Below are positions 1 to 11,573 of a stretch of 64,000 bases of DNA, one piece after another. Made by a program: the position numbers and the translations under genes. Source of the DNA: Oncomelania hupensis (taxonomy: Eukaryota > Mollusca > Gastropoda > Littorinimorpha > Pomatiopsidae); NCBI GenBank assembly GCA_036898135.1, contig CM072519.1, positions 66,787,849 through 66,851,848 on the forward strand, written 5' to 3'. Position 1 is the first letter of the stretch, and the number at the start of each line of letters is the position of its first letter. The notes under the pieces are model-generated. The model saw only the letters and a list, made by a program, of their open reading frames with translations, searched no databases and was not told where the DNA came from.

Positions 1-780
1 TTGTGTCTTTTCTACCATTGAATACTCCTCAATAAAATGTTTCATCAATAGAAAGCACGCGAACAGCAAATTGACTGATGTTCTAAAGTATTACAACAGT
101 TTGGCCATTCATATATCAAAAGGCTCATCAAATCAACCGAAGTTAAGTATTGAAATCTCCACTGTCGAAGGATGGAAAATAAATCCTATTTTTGCTTTCA
201 AGACACAAAAATAATGAGGGAAATTATTATTATGAATAAATAGCATTGACAGTTTTCAATCAGTTATAAAGTTGCAAATGTTCACAAAGAGATTATTAAC
301 TGATCAACCAAAGTAAGGGAGACAACTAGTTTGTGGGGAAAACTTTGGCCTCAAAGGGGAGGCTTTCAAAAGCACTGCCAATCAGATAGAGAGAAAAAAA
401 ATCGGTATTAAAATTAGTTGTCATTGTCGATCAAAGACTTACAATATATTGTAATAGTACCGATTTTTGTAGATCAGATAAGAGGTAAAGGACAATAAAA
501 TGACATAAATTGAATGATTGATTTTGAAATAAATATTAATGCTTCATGCCTTTGATTTTGTACTTGGCCTATGTTTTAGTCTTTAAAAAGGGTTTCAATA
601 ACCCGAACATTTATTTGTGCTTTTATCTTGAGATTTGTGAGATTGTTTTTACTTTTAAAAACATTTTAATAACTGTTAACGTTGACTTTCTTGATAAACA
701 AAACTGAAGCCTAATGATCATAATAGTGCATTTCGCGTTTTTGTCAAAAAATAGGTTAACAATTTTTTTTTTACGATGGA
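1..780. other. gene-free AT-rich stretch
   Basis: I see no open frame, RNA gene or recognisable repeat. A 14-mer, GGGAGACAACTAGT, near 318-331 recurs near 52766, so part of this may be old repeat DNA. Confidence 0.5.
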
Positions 781-781
781 G

Positions 782-1098
782 GATTTTTATAGCGCACATA
801 TCTCGCCGTACTTGGCGACTCAAGGCGCTGGCCGATACAGGATCTAACTCAAGCCGACCGAGGCGCCAACTTGCAGCCTTTGGGCGCATCGTAATAACGC
901 TCCAGACAACTGAGCACAATCCTGGGCAGCCAGGGATGGGGGAGAAGGACCTAGGTGCATACTGGGTGTGTTCTTGTCACCAGCACTCACCCGTCTAAGA
1001 CATGAGCGTCAGGATCTTTAAAGTCCGCTTTGATGGAATGTATGCGACACAGACTAGACCTCGGTTTATACTCTCATCCGAACCCAAACAGTATTTTA
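782..1098 (-). repeat. dispersed repeat, family D
   Basis: Non-coding dispersed repeat recognised by the reverse of 'cctgtat.ggccagcgccttgagcagc' and by 'gacatgagcgtcaggatctt'. Related copies or pieces lie near 3060, 32540, 37560, 51300, 54254, 57898 and 59672. Here it is in reverse orientation and abuts an (AC)n tract. The family is unidentified. It could be a SINE or the 3' end of a LINE. Confidence 0.6.
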
Positions 1099-1199
1099 CA
1101 CACACACACACACACACACACGTACACACACACCAAAATACACACACACACTCGTATACACACACACCCACACCCACATACACACATACACAAATTATT
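1099..1199. repeat. (AC)n microsatellite
   Basis: Interrupted (CA)n tract with a few CGTA and CCA variants. The following 500 bases, to about 1700, show nothing recognisable. Confidence 0.9.
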
Positions 1200-1715
1200 A
1201 AAGAACTTTATCGCCGATTTTGATGTCAGCAAAGAAGAATGGGAAGCTGAATGCTGCTTGCATGGAAAATCAAAGGGTCGCGTGGACTACTCGCTAATCA
1301 GCTAATCGTATCGTCTTTTGTCTGCAGCTGCATAAGTGCAGAAACACGCGTCAACGCTTGGTCATCAAAATCTTATGAATAAGATGGAACTATGATGACC
1401 AATGTATTGAACGACGTTGAATGGTGCTGCGTGACTTTGGAACTGATCTCTCTGCCTATGCTAGCAGTAGGGAAGTGGAAATCATCACCTTTCCTCGGTC
1501 GATAGGGGTAGTTGAGCCATAGGCTTCCTCCATGTCTTTATGGATTTGACGGTCACAGTCGTTTTTAACATTGCCCGTCCGTTCATTGCGAGCAAAAGGG
1601 TTTGGAGCATCGCTGGAAAATAGTGCTACGTGTATAATATATTTCAAAAGTAGATCTATATATATTTTGGAATGTTCTCTTTCATTTGTATATACTATGT
1701 CGGTCTTGCATGTCT

Positions 1716-1718
1716 CTG

Positions 1719-1791
<73 letters not shown>

Positions 1792-1957
1792 TCTGGAAAT
1801 AGTCCTATGCACAAACGCACTCACTCATTTGCATGTACACACACACGCACGCAAGCACGCTCTCATACACACACACACATACCTGATTTAGAACACACAC
1901 ACTCGCAGAACAAGGCACGCCACTGTCTTCTGCCTCTCTCTCTGCCACCCACCCACC

Positions 1958-2017
<60 letters not shown>
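1716..2017. repeat. compound microsatellites (CT)n, (AC)n, (CCCA)n
   Basis: A (CT)n tract at about 1716-1787, scattered (CA)n runs, then (CCCA)n passing into (CA)n at 1948-2017. Open frames through here are only products of the repeats. Confidence 0.9.
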
Positions 2018-2020
<3 letters not shown>

Positions 2021-2340
2021 ACATACTAAGTAAGGTTATACAAAATGTCAACCGGGTGACTATGTGAGCGTAGTATCATTGCAAGGCACATGGAGCTCTT
2101 GGCTGTATGCGCTATATCAAAATTCCTGTACTAAAAATAAATAAATACTGGCTACCAACTTGTTATTTCCCTGTTCATTCAAAATCTTGTTACAAAGTTT
2201 CAGTCACTAGATGACTAATATAACCTTTCATATAGGTCGTAAGATATACCAAGTCGTAAGATATACCAAGTTTGAAGAAAAAGAGAGAAAAAATATTGTT
2301 TTATACAGTAATAATAATAACAATATTAATAAACAATGTG

Positions 2341-2341
2341 G

Positions 2342-2432
<91 letters not shown>

Positions 2433-2452
2433 GCTGCTACTACTACTACCGC
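2341..2452. repeat. (ACT)n microsatellite
   Basis: About 37 triplets of ACT, with one GCT interruption near the end. It is directly followed by a reverse-orientation LINE tail. Confidence 0.95.
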
Positions 2453-2500
2453 GTAAATCGGAAGTCGTTGGGGCACCACAGATGATCGTTTAACCGAGAT
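2453..2500 (-). mobile_element. LINE 3'-end fragment
   Basis: Short antisense match to the 3' end of the LINE family best preserved at 14231-14932; it contains 'gtcgttggggcaccacag'. It abuts a sense fragment of the same family at 2505, giving a head-to-head arrangement. Confidence 0.6.
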
Positions 2501-2504
2501 ACTC

Positions 2505-3032
2505 CATCTTTCCCAATTCTCCGAGAAGAAGTTGAGGCATCACTGAAGAGGGGAAAGTCAGCGGGAATGGACAACATACCGGTGGAATTGCTTCAAAGCA
2601 AGAAGCGATGATTGACGCCTTCACCATTATCTGTAACAAGATCTGGCAGAGTGGGGGAATGGCCTACACCATGGACCCAGTTGTTTGTCATCACTCTTCC
2701 CAAAAAGGGTAACCTTCAGGAGTGTGAAAATTACCGCACCATCAACCTCATTAGCCATCCCAGCAAGGTCCTCCTAAAAATAATACTCAACAGGTTGAAA
2801 CCCCAAGCTGAACAATCACAGCTGAAGAACAAGCAGGATTCAGGCCATGGCGAAGTACCACTGAACAGATTTTCAACCTCGGAATAATCTGCCAGAAATA
2901 CCTACTGCACCAACATTTATATCATTATTTTTGTGTGTGTTGGTGGCTTTATTTTTGCGGACGGCGATTACGCTGGTTAAACGATCATGTGTGGTGCCCC
3001 AACGACTTTCGAGTTACGGGACAGGATAGAAG
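2505..3032 (+). mobile_element. non-LTR retrotransposon fragment (RT fingers region and 3' end)
   Basis: Broken reading frames encode peptides typical of a LINE reverse transcriptase upstream of the catalytic core, such as FVITLPKKGNLQECENYRT and HPSKVLLKIILNRLKPQAE. These match the start of the fragment at 41099. After about 2932 the sequence jumps to the extreme 3' end of the same family (2979-3032, 'ttacgggacaggata'), so the middle of the element is missing. Not functional. Confidence 0.7.
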
Positions 3033-3059
3033 GTGCGCGTGAACGTTGAAAATCAGGGC

Positions 3060-3290
3060 TCCGCCGTTCGGCCATTTTTGCTGACAAGGGTTCGTAAGTC
3101 CTAATGTAAAATGACCACAGCTAGCACCTGGTCTCATCTCCCTAACCCCCAATATCCCAGGATTGTGCTCATGCAGTGGTCTTGGCGCCCAAAGGCAGCA
3201 ATTTGGCACCTCGGGCGGCTTGTTTAGATCCTGTATTGACCAGCGCCTTGAGCAGCTCTTAAGCTGGAACAGCGCTATGTAAGGCTGATT
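3060..3290 (+). repeat. dispersed repeat, family D
   Basis: Contains 'gatcctgtattgaccagcgc' and ends in 'aacagcgctatgtaagg'. Same family as 782-1098 but in the opposite orientation. Confidence 0.6.
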
Positions 3291-3369
3291 AATTAATTAT
3301 ATAAACATAAATAAATGATATCTGCCTCTATAGATGTTTCTTTAACAAGATAATCGGTTCAATTTAGAC

Positions 3370-3595
3370 CAGAGCATCAAGCATGGCAAAGAACATCCTG
3401 CAAGGCACAGTGCAAGGAGGTAGAAGATGTGGGAGACCGAAAAAGAGGTGGGAGGACAACATTCGAGAATGGACTGGTTTGACACTGAGCGAAGCCATCA
3501 GGGTTGCTGAGGACAGAGAAAGATGGAATATGCTGGTTAAACGATTATCTGTGGTGCCTCTACGACCTCCGGGTTACGGGACAGGATATGATATA
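3370..3595 (+). mobile_element. LINE 3'-end fragment
   Basis: Encodes the C-terminal tail of the LINE ORF2: ILQGTVQGGRRCGRPKKRW, then EDNIREWTGLTLSEAIR. It ends in 'ttacgggacaggata' and runs into microsatellites. The same tail occurs at 4165, 14231, 41099 and 42632. Confidence 0.8.
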
Positions 3596-3779
<184 letters not shown>

Positions 3780-4164
3780 ACAAATTTTGCTTGGAGGAGA
3801 GGACGGGGGTCGGGGGAATTTTTTTTCTAGACCTATACTTCTATACTCCGTATACAATTGCAATTTCCCATTTTCTGAAAGCTACAGTTGGCGAAGACGT
3901 TGTACTCCCTTATACTCAGTATGCTAGTGTGAATTGAGATCTTGTCCTCTCGCTGTCAGTTTTAATATTGTAGGTTTAATTTTAATTTCTGTCTGTTTTG
4001 GATTCCACCTGCGATAGCGTATAACATGGACAGTCAGCGTTACACCACCATCATCGTGTGCCACGTGACTTCATCGCTAGTGTCTGATCATAAACCGTTG
4101 ATTGTGTGCTTCTTCTTATCCCGATTCTTGTTCTTGTTCGTTTCTCCGCTACTTTTCATCCTCT

Positions 4165-4365
4165 CTCTCCTGCAAGGCACAGTGCAAGGAGGCAGAAGAA
4201 GAGGGAGACCGAAATAGAGGTGGGAGGACAACATTCGAGAATGGACTGGTTTGACATTGAGCGAAACAATCAGGGTTGCTGAGGACAGGGAAAGATGGAG
4301 TACGCTGGTTAAACGAAATCCTGTGGTGCCCCTACGACCTCCGAGTTACGGGATAGGACATCAGA
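4165..4365 (+). mobile_element. LINE 3'-end fragment, degraded
   Basis: Same ORF2 tail as at 3370, but a stop codon replaces a lysine codon directly after GRPK. It runs directly into an antisense SINE. Confidence 0.75.
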
Positions 4366-4475
4366 GCAATAATCATCCTGCTAAGATAAGCAGGGAAAAT
4401 GTCCACTTTTATTTTGCCCACTGTGGGATGGTAACCTGGGCGGACGCTCTACCAGTGGGCTATGGCGGTGGGACA
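4363..4475 (-). mobile_element. tRNA-derived SINE fragment, family C
   Basis: Reverse complement begins cccaccgccatagcccactg, a degenerate tRNA-type head with an A-box-like segment. The B box is damaged. It resembles the better preserved copies at 12885-13098 (minus) and 39506-39735 (plus). Confidence 0.55.
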
Positions 4476-4784
4476 TCTTTCTGTTACCCTCTTCTTTAAA
4501 GCTCGTTGTCTCCTAATGTCAGCAGAGCAATATTGTGGGCGGGAAGGCGTACAACAGTATTCGTATTGTCTAATAGCAGATTATTATGCTAGGTATTTCA
4601 GTATTCAGTCAGTGCCTAAGCGTCATTTGAAAAAAACCAGTGGTTAGCCTTGGCCTTTAGACGACCTAATACTTTTATTCTTTCTGTCTTTAAAAAAAAA
4701 TTGTTTAGGAAATATCAAGAATAGAATAATTTAGGAGTGTATCACTATGAATCATATAATTGTTCTTATCTTGAACCCAATATA

Positions 4785-5488
4785 CCCCTTGGGGTCATGA
4801 GCAATCTTGCCACTGTAGATTGTTCTAAAATATAAAGTTAAAAGTGAAAGCCCCAGTTGAAAACCTGTCTTGACTTTGTAGGCATGACCGATTCACTGCG
4901 GCAACAGTACCCCCGTTGGGGTGCCGGGGGTTTCAGTATAAATAGTATCCCCACTTTCTGGAAATTTAGTGCTTTAAATTCCCACTGTCGCTGTCTTTCT
5001 CATTTGCTCTTTCTCATTCCTGCTCTGTTCTATCAATCTGCTATACTATCGTCTTCTTCGCTATACCAGTCATCTACCTTTTTGTCTTGAAAACTCTTCC
5101 GGGACAAGACTCCTTGTTCGTGTGTGAGGTCTGTTGGATCAGCTTGGGAATGTTGGACGCTTTCTGCCAGGTGGTCACTAGGGCTTCCTATGATGTTATT
5201 ATTTAGCAATGTAGGCATTTTATATGTATGTGTTTTGTTGATAATTTATAATGATGTTTGTATTCTATTTTGTTTTTGTAAACGGGGGTTCGATTAGTTG
5301 GGGTAAAGCCTCAGCCGTCCCCTGCGTGGGATGTCTTTATTGTAAAGTGACTGGCTGGTGGAGGGCATTCAGTTTTCCCACTAGGGTTGTTTCGGCAGAT
5401 CTTTTATGCGAATTGGGGTTTGTCCGGTCCGGATTTGGATCGGAAGAGTCCGCTGGACCTAAAGCAACAATAATGTAATGTAATGTAA
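4785..5488 (+). mobile_element. family E retroposon, full-length copy (704 bp)
   Basis: Non-coding dispersed element bounded by a perfect 13-bp direct repeat TGAACCCAATATA at 4772-4784 and 5489-5501, which I read as a target-site duplication. It starts CCCCTTGGGGTCATGAGC and has a conserved TATAAATAG about 150 bp in. It ends in the tail 'gaagagtccgctggacc' plus 'taaagcaa' and (TAATG)n. The copy at 49313-50016 has the same start, end and length. No coding capacity or clear Pol III boxes are seen. A non-autonomous LINE-dependent retroposon is the best explanation. Confidence 0.8.
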
Positions 5489-5784
5489 TGAACCCAATAT
5501 AAATTATGCCTGATTATTTGTATTTAAACCCAGCTATCCGTCACATGGATTGGCGATCATAAGAAGTAAGATTTGTAATATAAGTAGTACATTTAAACTC
5601 ATTATCCGCATAGAGCATGCTATTGTATGTAGCATTATGTTCCATATAACTAATGAGGTAGAAGATTCGTATAACACAAAGGGATCAGTTGTGGTACCTT
5701 GGGGTATGTACATTGCATTTATTTAAAAGGCACCAATTCGAAAACGGGATTACCCTAAAATTGCCATAAATGATTTTACATTAA

Positions 5785-7402
5785 ACCATAATACAGTGGG
5801 CTTTCCTGGCTAAAACATAATACAGAGGGCTTTCTTTGCTAAACAATGATAGAGTTGGCATTTCCTTGCTAAACAATAATACAGTGGGCTTTCCTTGCTA
5901 AACAATGTGTTACGTTGAAACGAACGAAAGTGTGTCTAAAGCGCGCACGATAGATCTAATCGTTTCGTTTTGCAAAGTATTCAATGATAGAGTTTATTTA
6001 CCTTTTTCACAGCAACTCTTCTTTTCACAACACAATGATACAGTGGGTTTTCCTTGCTAAACAATAATACAGTGGGTTTTCCTTGCTAAACAATAATACA
6101 GTGGGCTTTCCTTGCTAAACAATAATACAGTGGGCTTTCCTTGCTAAACAATAATACAGTGGGCTTTCCTTGTTAAACAATGATGAAATGGGCTTTCCTT
6201 GCGGGCTTTCCTTGATAAACAATGATACGGTGGGCTTTCCTTGCTAAACAAGGATACAGTCAGTGGGCTTTCCTTGCTAAACACTGATACAGTGGGCTTT
6301 CCTTGCTAAACAATAATACAGTGGGCTTTCCTTGTTAAACAATGATGAAATGGGCTTTCCTTGCGGGCTTTCCTTGATAAACAATGATACGGTGGGCTTT
6401 CCTTGCTAAACAAGGATACAGTCAGTGGGCTTTCCTTGCTAAACACTGATACAGTGGGCTTTCCTTGCTAAACAATGATACAGTGGGGCTTTCCTTGCTA
6501 AACAATAATACAGTGGGCTTTCCTTGCTAAACAATGATACAGTGGGCTTTCTTTCCTAAACAATGATACAGTGGGCTTTCCTTGCTAAACAATGATACAG
6601 TGGGCTTTACTTGCTAAACAATCATACAGTGGGCTTTACTTGCTAAACAATCATACAGTGGGCTTTCCTTGCTAAACAATAATACAGTGGGCTTTCCTTG
6701 CCAAACAATAATACAGTGGGCTTTCCTTGCTAAACAATGATACAGTGGGCTTTCCTTGCTAATCGATGATACAGTGGGATTTCGTTGCTAAACAATGATA
6801 CAGGGGGAATTCCTTGCTAAACAATGATACAGCGAGATTTCGTTGCTAAACTATGATACAGTGAGCATTCATTTCTAAACAATATTACAGTGGGCTTTCC
6901 TTGCAAAACAATGATACAATGGGCTTTCCTTGCAAAACAATGATACAGTGGGCTTTCCTTGCTAAACAATGATACAGTGGGGCTTTCCTTGCTCAACAAT
7001 GATACAGTGGGCTTTCCTTGCTAAACAATGATAGAGCGGGCTTTCCTTGCTAAACAATGATACAGTGGGCTTTCCTTGCTAAACAATGATACAGCGGGCT
7101 TTCCTTGCTAAACAATGATAGAGTGGGCTTTACTTAGCTAAACCATGATACAGTGGGCTTTCCTTGCTAAACAATGATACAGTGGGCTTTCCTTGCTAAA
7201 CAATGATACAGTGGGCTTTCCTTGCTAAACAATGATACAGTTGGCTTTCCTAGCTAAACAATGATACAGGGGGCTTTCCTTGCTAAACAATAATACAGTA
7301 GGCTTTCTTTGCTAAACAATGATACAGTGGGCTTTCATTGCTAAACAATGATACAGTGGGATTTCCTTGCTAAACAATGATACAGTGGGCTTTCATTGCT
7401 CA
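5785..7402. repeat. 29-bp tandem repeat array
   Basis: About 50 units of a 29-bp motif (gatacagtgggctttccttg plus ctaaacaat), with scattered substitutions. A 162-bp higher-order block is duplicated, starting at 6171 and again at 6333. Rare variants such as 'atgaaatgggctttccttgc' mark both copies. There are no unique spacers, so it is not a CRISPR array. A mini-LTR is inserted at 5908-6032. Confidence 0.95.
5908..6032 (+). mobile_element. 125-bp LTR-like insertion with 5-bp target duplication
   Basis: Interrupts the 29-bp array. It starts TGTTACGTTGAAACG and ends TTTTCACAACA, flanked on both sides by CAATG (5903-5907 and 6033-6037), as expected for a Ty3/gypsy-type insertion. About 95 bases match the start of the LTR at 59860-60421 read on the minus strand, for example 'atagatctaatcgtttcgtt'. 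At 125 bp it is far shorter than that 562-bp LTR. It is either an internally deleted solo LTR or a distinct miniature element. Confidence 0.75.
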
Positions 7403-8809
7403 AAGACTTCTACAGTTTGAAATTTTCGTTTCTGTTTTGACACGGAGTGATTTCCCCTGTTTTAACGGTACAGCCATGTGACCTTGGGACCCTATTTCTG
7501 AGCGAACCACGCGGCTTAAAGAATGCGTCTTTGGTGTCTGGGGTAGGGTAGTGTTTTTTTTTTAAACAAAATCAAACGAAAAACTTTGTGAAAATGATTA
7601 TACACATGGACTCGTCATACAACAGTCATTGGGAAAACAAATTATATAACTCTTCCAACATGTGAATAAAATACGAAAATATGGCAAGGTGAAAAATTTA
7701 CGTCACTTAGCATCTTAATGTGTTTTAATTCCATTGGTAGTAAAATGTCAAAATCGTTGCATTTTAAACAGAATATGATCCAGTATAAAAAAAGCACAAG
7801 TGTTCTTTTGGAATATAACTATAAGAATATATAGCTTTGCAATATATGGTCATATTACTCTTATTCTTTTGGAATAATTCAAGATTGCATTGTTTATTGT
7901 CCATTTGTTTTTCATTTCTTCTTTTGTGCCTTTGCTGTTGTAGATGTTGTGGTGGTATTTTTCTTTTAAAACACTTGATTAAAAGTCATTGTATTTATAC
8001 TTTGTTTTCTAAGACAGTCTTATGTTTATTCCTTCGTACGGTAAGAAGGCTTTCCTGTATAATAATTATATAGTATATGGTTTCACGTATTTTTATTACA
8101 TATTCTCTCTTATATCGTCTATTTTGGACTGTTACCTTTGAGTGTCTTTCCTTCGGTTTATATTTCTTCAATAACATTCAGTTTACATGTAATTTGATAA
8201 TCAACCACCTTCTCTCTCGTTCCAGACGTTCTCGGTTTGAATGTACTTTTATTTATGTCTGACAGTGATAAAACGGGAACAACTCTTTCTTATGTTACAG
8301 AAGGAAGAAAAGGAAAGCATGAAGATGAGAACAGGATGCTGAGAAAGGTTGATGATTGTTTCCGCCCACCTCTCGCCCTCGCAACATCACTGCTTCTATA
8401 ATAACATCTTCTTCGTAGCTCATCACGAAAAGCGAAGCCGTGGCAGCATAGATCAAAGAATCGTGTGAAGTAGATTTCCCATATAGCACGAGCAAAGAAT
8501 TATAACGACACATTAGAACAGCCAGAGTGAGGAATGGAATTGTGAGCACAGAAGAGACTTGACGAAGTTACACATATCTCATCGTTGAAAGTGGTCTGCA
8601 CGCGCGTGCTTTGGAGAAATCTCAGTGTGTCAACGTGTCCACGCCGTACATGCTTGCCTGTGTTTGTGTGTGTGTACTTATAGAGGATACATAACTATTT
8701 TTGTCGACGTTTGTGCTTTCTGATTATTTCTTCGATTTTTTTCTGTGTGCTTTAAGATATCGTCCATGTTATAACTTTAAAGACGTTGACACACGTCTTC
8801 TTCGGTTTG
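7403..8809. other. no gene recognised
   Basis: AT-rich sequence without a credible open frame, RNA gene or repeat that I can identify. Confidence 0.5.
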
Positions 8810-8863
8810 CGGTCCTGATTTGGCTCGGAAGAGTCCGCTGGACCTAAAGCAACAATCAATCAA
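8810..8863 (+). mobile_element. family E tail-only insertion (54 bp)
   Basis: Consists only of the family E 3' end: 'ggtcctgatttggctcgg' through 'ggacctaaagcaa' and a (TCAA)n tail. It is flanked by a perfect 12-bp duplication TTCTTCGGTTTG at 8798-8809 and 8864-8875. This is what an extremely 5'-truncated target-primed insertion looks like. Confidence 0.85.
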
Positions 8864-8875
8864 TTCTTCGGTTTG

Positions 8876-10457
8876 TGGCGTATAGGCAACGTTGAGAATT
8901 GAAGTAAAGAAATTTCACTCTTCTCAGGTTTTCTTCCATTGATGCTGGAATGAGTTGAAGATAACAGCAGGGAATTGAAGGCTTGTGACATTTCTGCCAA
9001 TAAATAGAGGTGTTTTAATCTTTAGGAGATATTAAACACAAGAAACCAATTTTATTATTATAGTTTTACAGCTCCAGTTTGTACTAGACGGCATTAACCG
9101 AAGTTACATGTCTTGAATACAAAAAAATACACAGGAAATTGTTTTTATCTGCGCACGCTGCAGAAAAAAACAAAGATGCAAGAACGCAGGGAATGGACTT
9201 TGTAAGCATACCCGAGATATAAAACAAGTATACATTGCTGCAGCTTCAAGAAGCAGAAGCTGACGGAGGAATAAAGCTAAAAGGTGAAGTTCTGCTATTT
9301 TGTGGAACGGGTATTATTTCTCATTTGTGTGTGGTGCATATTTAAACAATTTCGGGTTTAAAGGCAACGAACCCATTAAAAAATGGTAAAAGTGAAACTA
9401 TTTCCGGAGTAAGTTCAAAATATAAAAACAACTGAAGAATGAAGAAGAACGGATCGTCGTTATTCTGTTTGTGATGAATTAATTGGTCGTTGAACTTTAC
9501 AAAAGGACCACGGAATATACCAGCTAACTGTTCGTCACCGGTGAGTACATTATTTCATTAAAATAAGTAGAACGCACCTAACATTAACGAAATAGCTGAG
9601 TATCTGGCTTTTGTTTTTAGAAACGGGGAAGATAAGACGCAGTGAGAGAGGGAGGGGGAGAGATGAGCACAGCCCTCACTAAGCTGGCTCGGATAAAAAA
9701 AAAAGATATCTTCAACACTCCCAAAACATTACGGAGAACACCACGTTTTAAGAGATGACTGGGTAGAAAATTATGAATTATTATTTTAATTTTATATTAG
9801 TGTTGGACAGTTTGAAAAAGTGGTAATTTGTCCTTTTTGAATACCTGCGTGGGAAAAATGAGAATCAGCGTAATTAAAAACAACTACAGAGACATTGTTA
9901 CCCGAAAGTCTCTTTGAAAGAAAGTTTGTGTTATCCATAAATAAAAAATTAACAAAATTCGAAGCTAATTTACAGCCATTCTTATTCTCACAGCGCAGTT
10001 TGATAATGATATTTTATGGATTGTGTACTAGCTTACTATATTTTGAACACATACAGTGCCATAAAAAAAAGTCGAACAAGAAATAATCAGTTTCAGAAAA
10101 GTCTGAGAAGCAGATGTATTTAACGACGGAACAGCGAGATTTGTCAAAATTAAATGCTGATCTCATAGATGAAAGCAACATGTCTGTTTTGCAGAGCGAC
10201 AGCAGGCTTTTGGTTGCTGAAATTCTAGCAGAATTTTTTTTGCAGTAAAGAAGTAGATTTTTTTTTGGGGGGTACAAAAAACAGCAGACTTTAGTAGAAA
10301 TGCTGCAGATTTAAAAAAAAAAAAAAAAAAAAAGGAGGTTTTGCAAATGAACAGCAAGATTTTTGCAGGTGCACCAAGGTTTTCTCCGTGCGTGCAGAAA
10401 CCACAGCAGGGTTTGCAGAAAGTCTGCAGGTTTTGTCGTAGTAAAAAAAATACATGT
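8876..10457. other. no gene recognised; possible 5' UTR exon end at 9540
   Basis: No credible coding frame. A strong splice-donor consensus occurs at 9540/9541 (ACCG|GTGAGTAC) on the strand of the protocadherin gene. That gene's first coding exon has an acceptor at 15991, so a non-coding first exon here is possible but unproven. A 23-base A tract lies at about 10311-10333. Confidence 0.3.
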
Positions 10458-10836
10458 GACCTCGTGGCGCAGTAGACAAGTCGCCGGTTTCCTATGCCGA
10501 AGGTCGCGGGTTCGATTCCCGCAAGGGGCGAACATATGTGACTTAGGCACGAGACTATTGAGGTCACCGAGGGTTTTCTCCGGGCACTCCGGTTTCCTCC
10601 CTCCCTTTAATAATGGTACTGGATGCAGTCAATTCACAATTTTCAAACATAAAAATTCGATTTTCTTTCCGTCTTCCAATGGCGATTTCACTGCCTTTAC
10701 ACCACCTGTTTGAGTGATGGATGTGTATTTGTTGTGTGTGTGTGAGGGTGGATGAGACAGATGAGCGTGTATGTTGGTACAGATCGCCGCGCTTTGAGCC
10801 TGATTGATTTGGGGAAAGACGCGTACATAGCATCCT

Positions 10837-10893
<57 letters not shown>
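10458..10893 (+). mobile_element. tRNA-derived SINE, family A
   Basis: The tRNA-like head has an A-box-like 'tggcgcagtagacaag' and a B box GGTTCGATTCC at about 10509-10519. A central core follows, 'gagggttttctccgggcac', then 'tccggtttcc'. It ends in 'gatcgccgcgctttgagcc' and an (ATT)n tail. The core resembles the deeply conserved Nin-DC-type SINE domain, from memory. Other copies are at 12144, 26434 (minus), 40757, 54811 and a 3' end near 56838. Confidence 0.8.
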
Positions 10894-10898
<5 letters not shown>

Positions 10899-11214
10899 AT
10901 TAGAAGCTCTTGCTGAGAAAACGGGGTTCTTTTGCTGTAAAAGGCAAATAACATGATAGAAGATGTTAGAACTCGTCTTGGCTATTAAAAGGACTGAAAG
11001 GCTAGTAGTTGTCTGTTGATTTCATCTTTGTAAGTTTATTTAGTAATATAGAAATCAGAAACAAAATACACAAAAAACACCAAGAAAAATATATAAAAGC
11101 AAAGACTTTCGGGCTACGCCCTTCTTCAGTGATGAAACAAAAAACACAAAAAAATAAAAAACATGAGGTCAGTGATGATGACCTAAACACTAAACATGCG
11201 TCATAGTCAGAAGA

Positions 11215-11215
<1 letters not shown>

Positions 11216-11272
<57 letters not shown>

Positions 11273-11277
11273 CTCTC
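11216..11277. repeat. (CT)n microsatellite
   Basis: Pure CT tract with one CG interruption near its end, followed by short (TTTA)n. Confidence 0.95.
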
Positions 11278-11573
11278 AAGTTTATTTATTTATTTATTTA
11301 AGTTTATTTAGTAAGTGAATTTAGTTACCTGCTAAAGAGAAGCCAGATAGTTAGGTGTACAGAAAGACGCCATCAGTAAGATTCTGTTAGCACTCTTGTT
11401 TTTATCATTTATATGTATTTTTAATGATAAAAATTGTCAGAACAAATCAAAATCATAGTATCCTTGCTGATTGGCACGATGTGAAAGCTAGTATCGTTTT
11501 ACAAGGAAAGAAGGTGTCCAGCAAAATAAGAATTGGAATAAGAATTTGCTTTGATCTATCCACGCTTTAACGC

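Noticed and set aside
5785..7402. 29-bp repeats as a CRISPR array
   Set aside because: Repeats are contiguous with no unique spacers, and the sequence is animal nuclear DNA.
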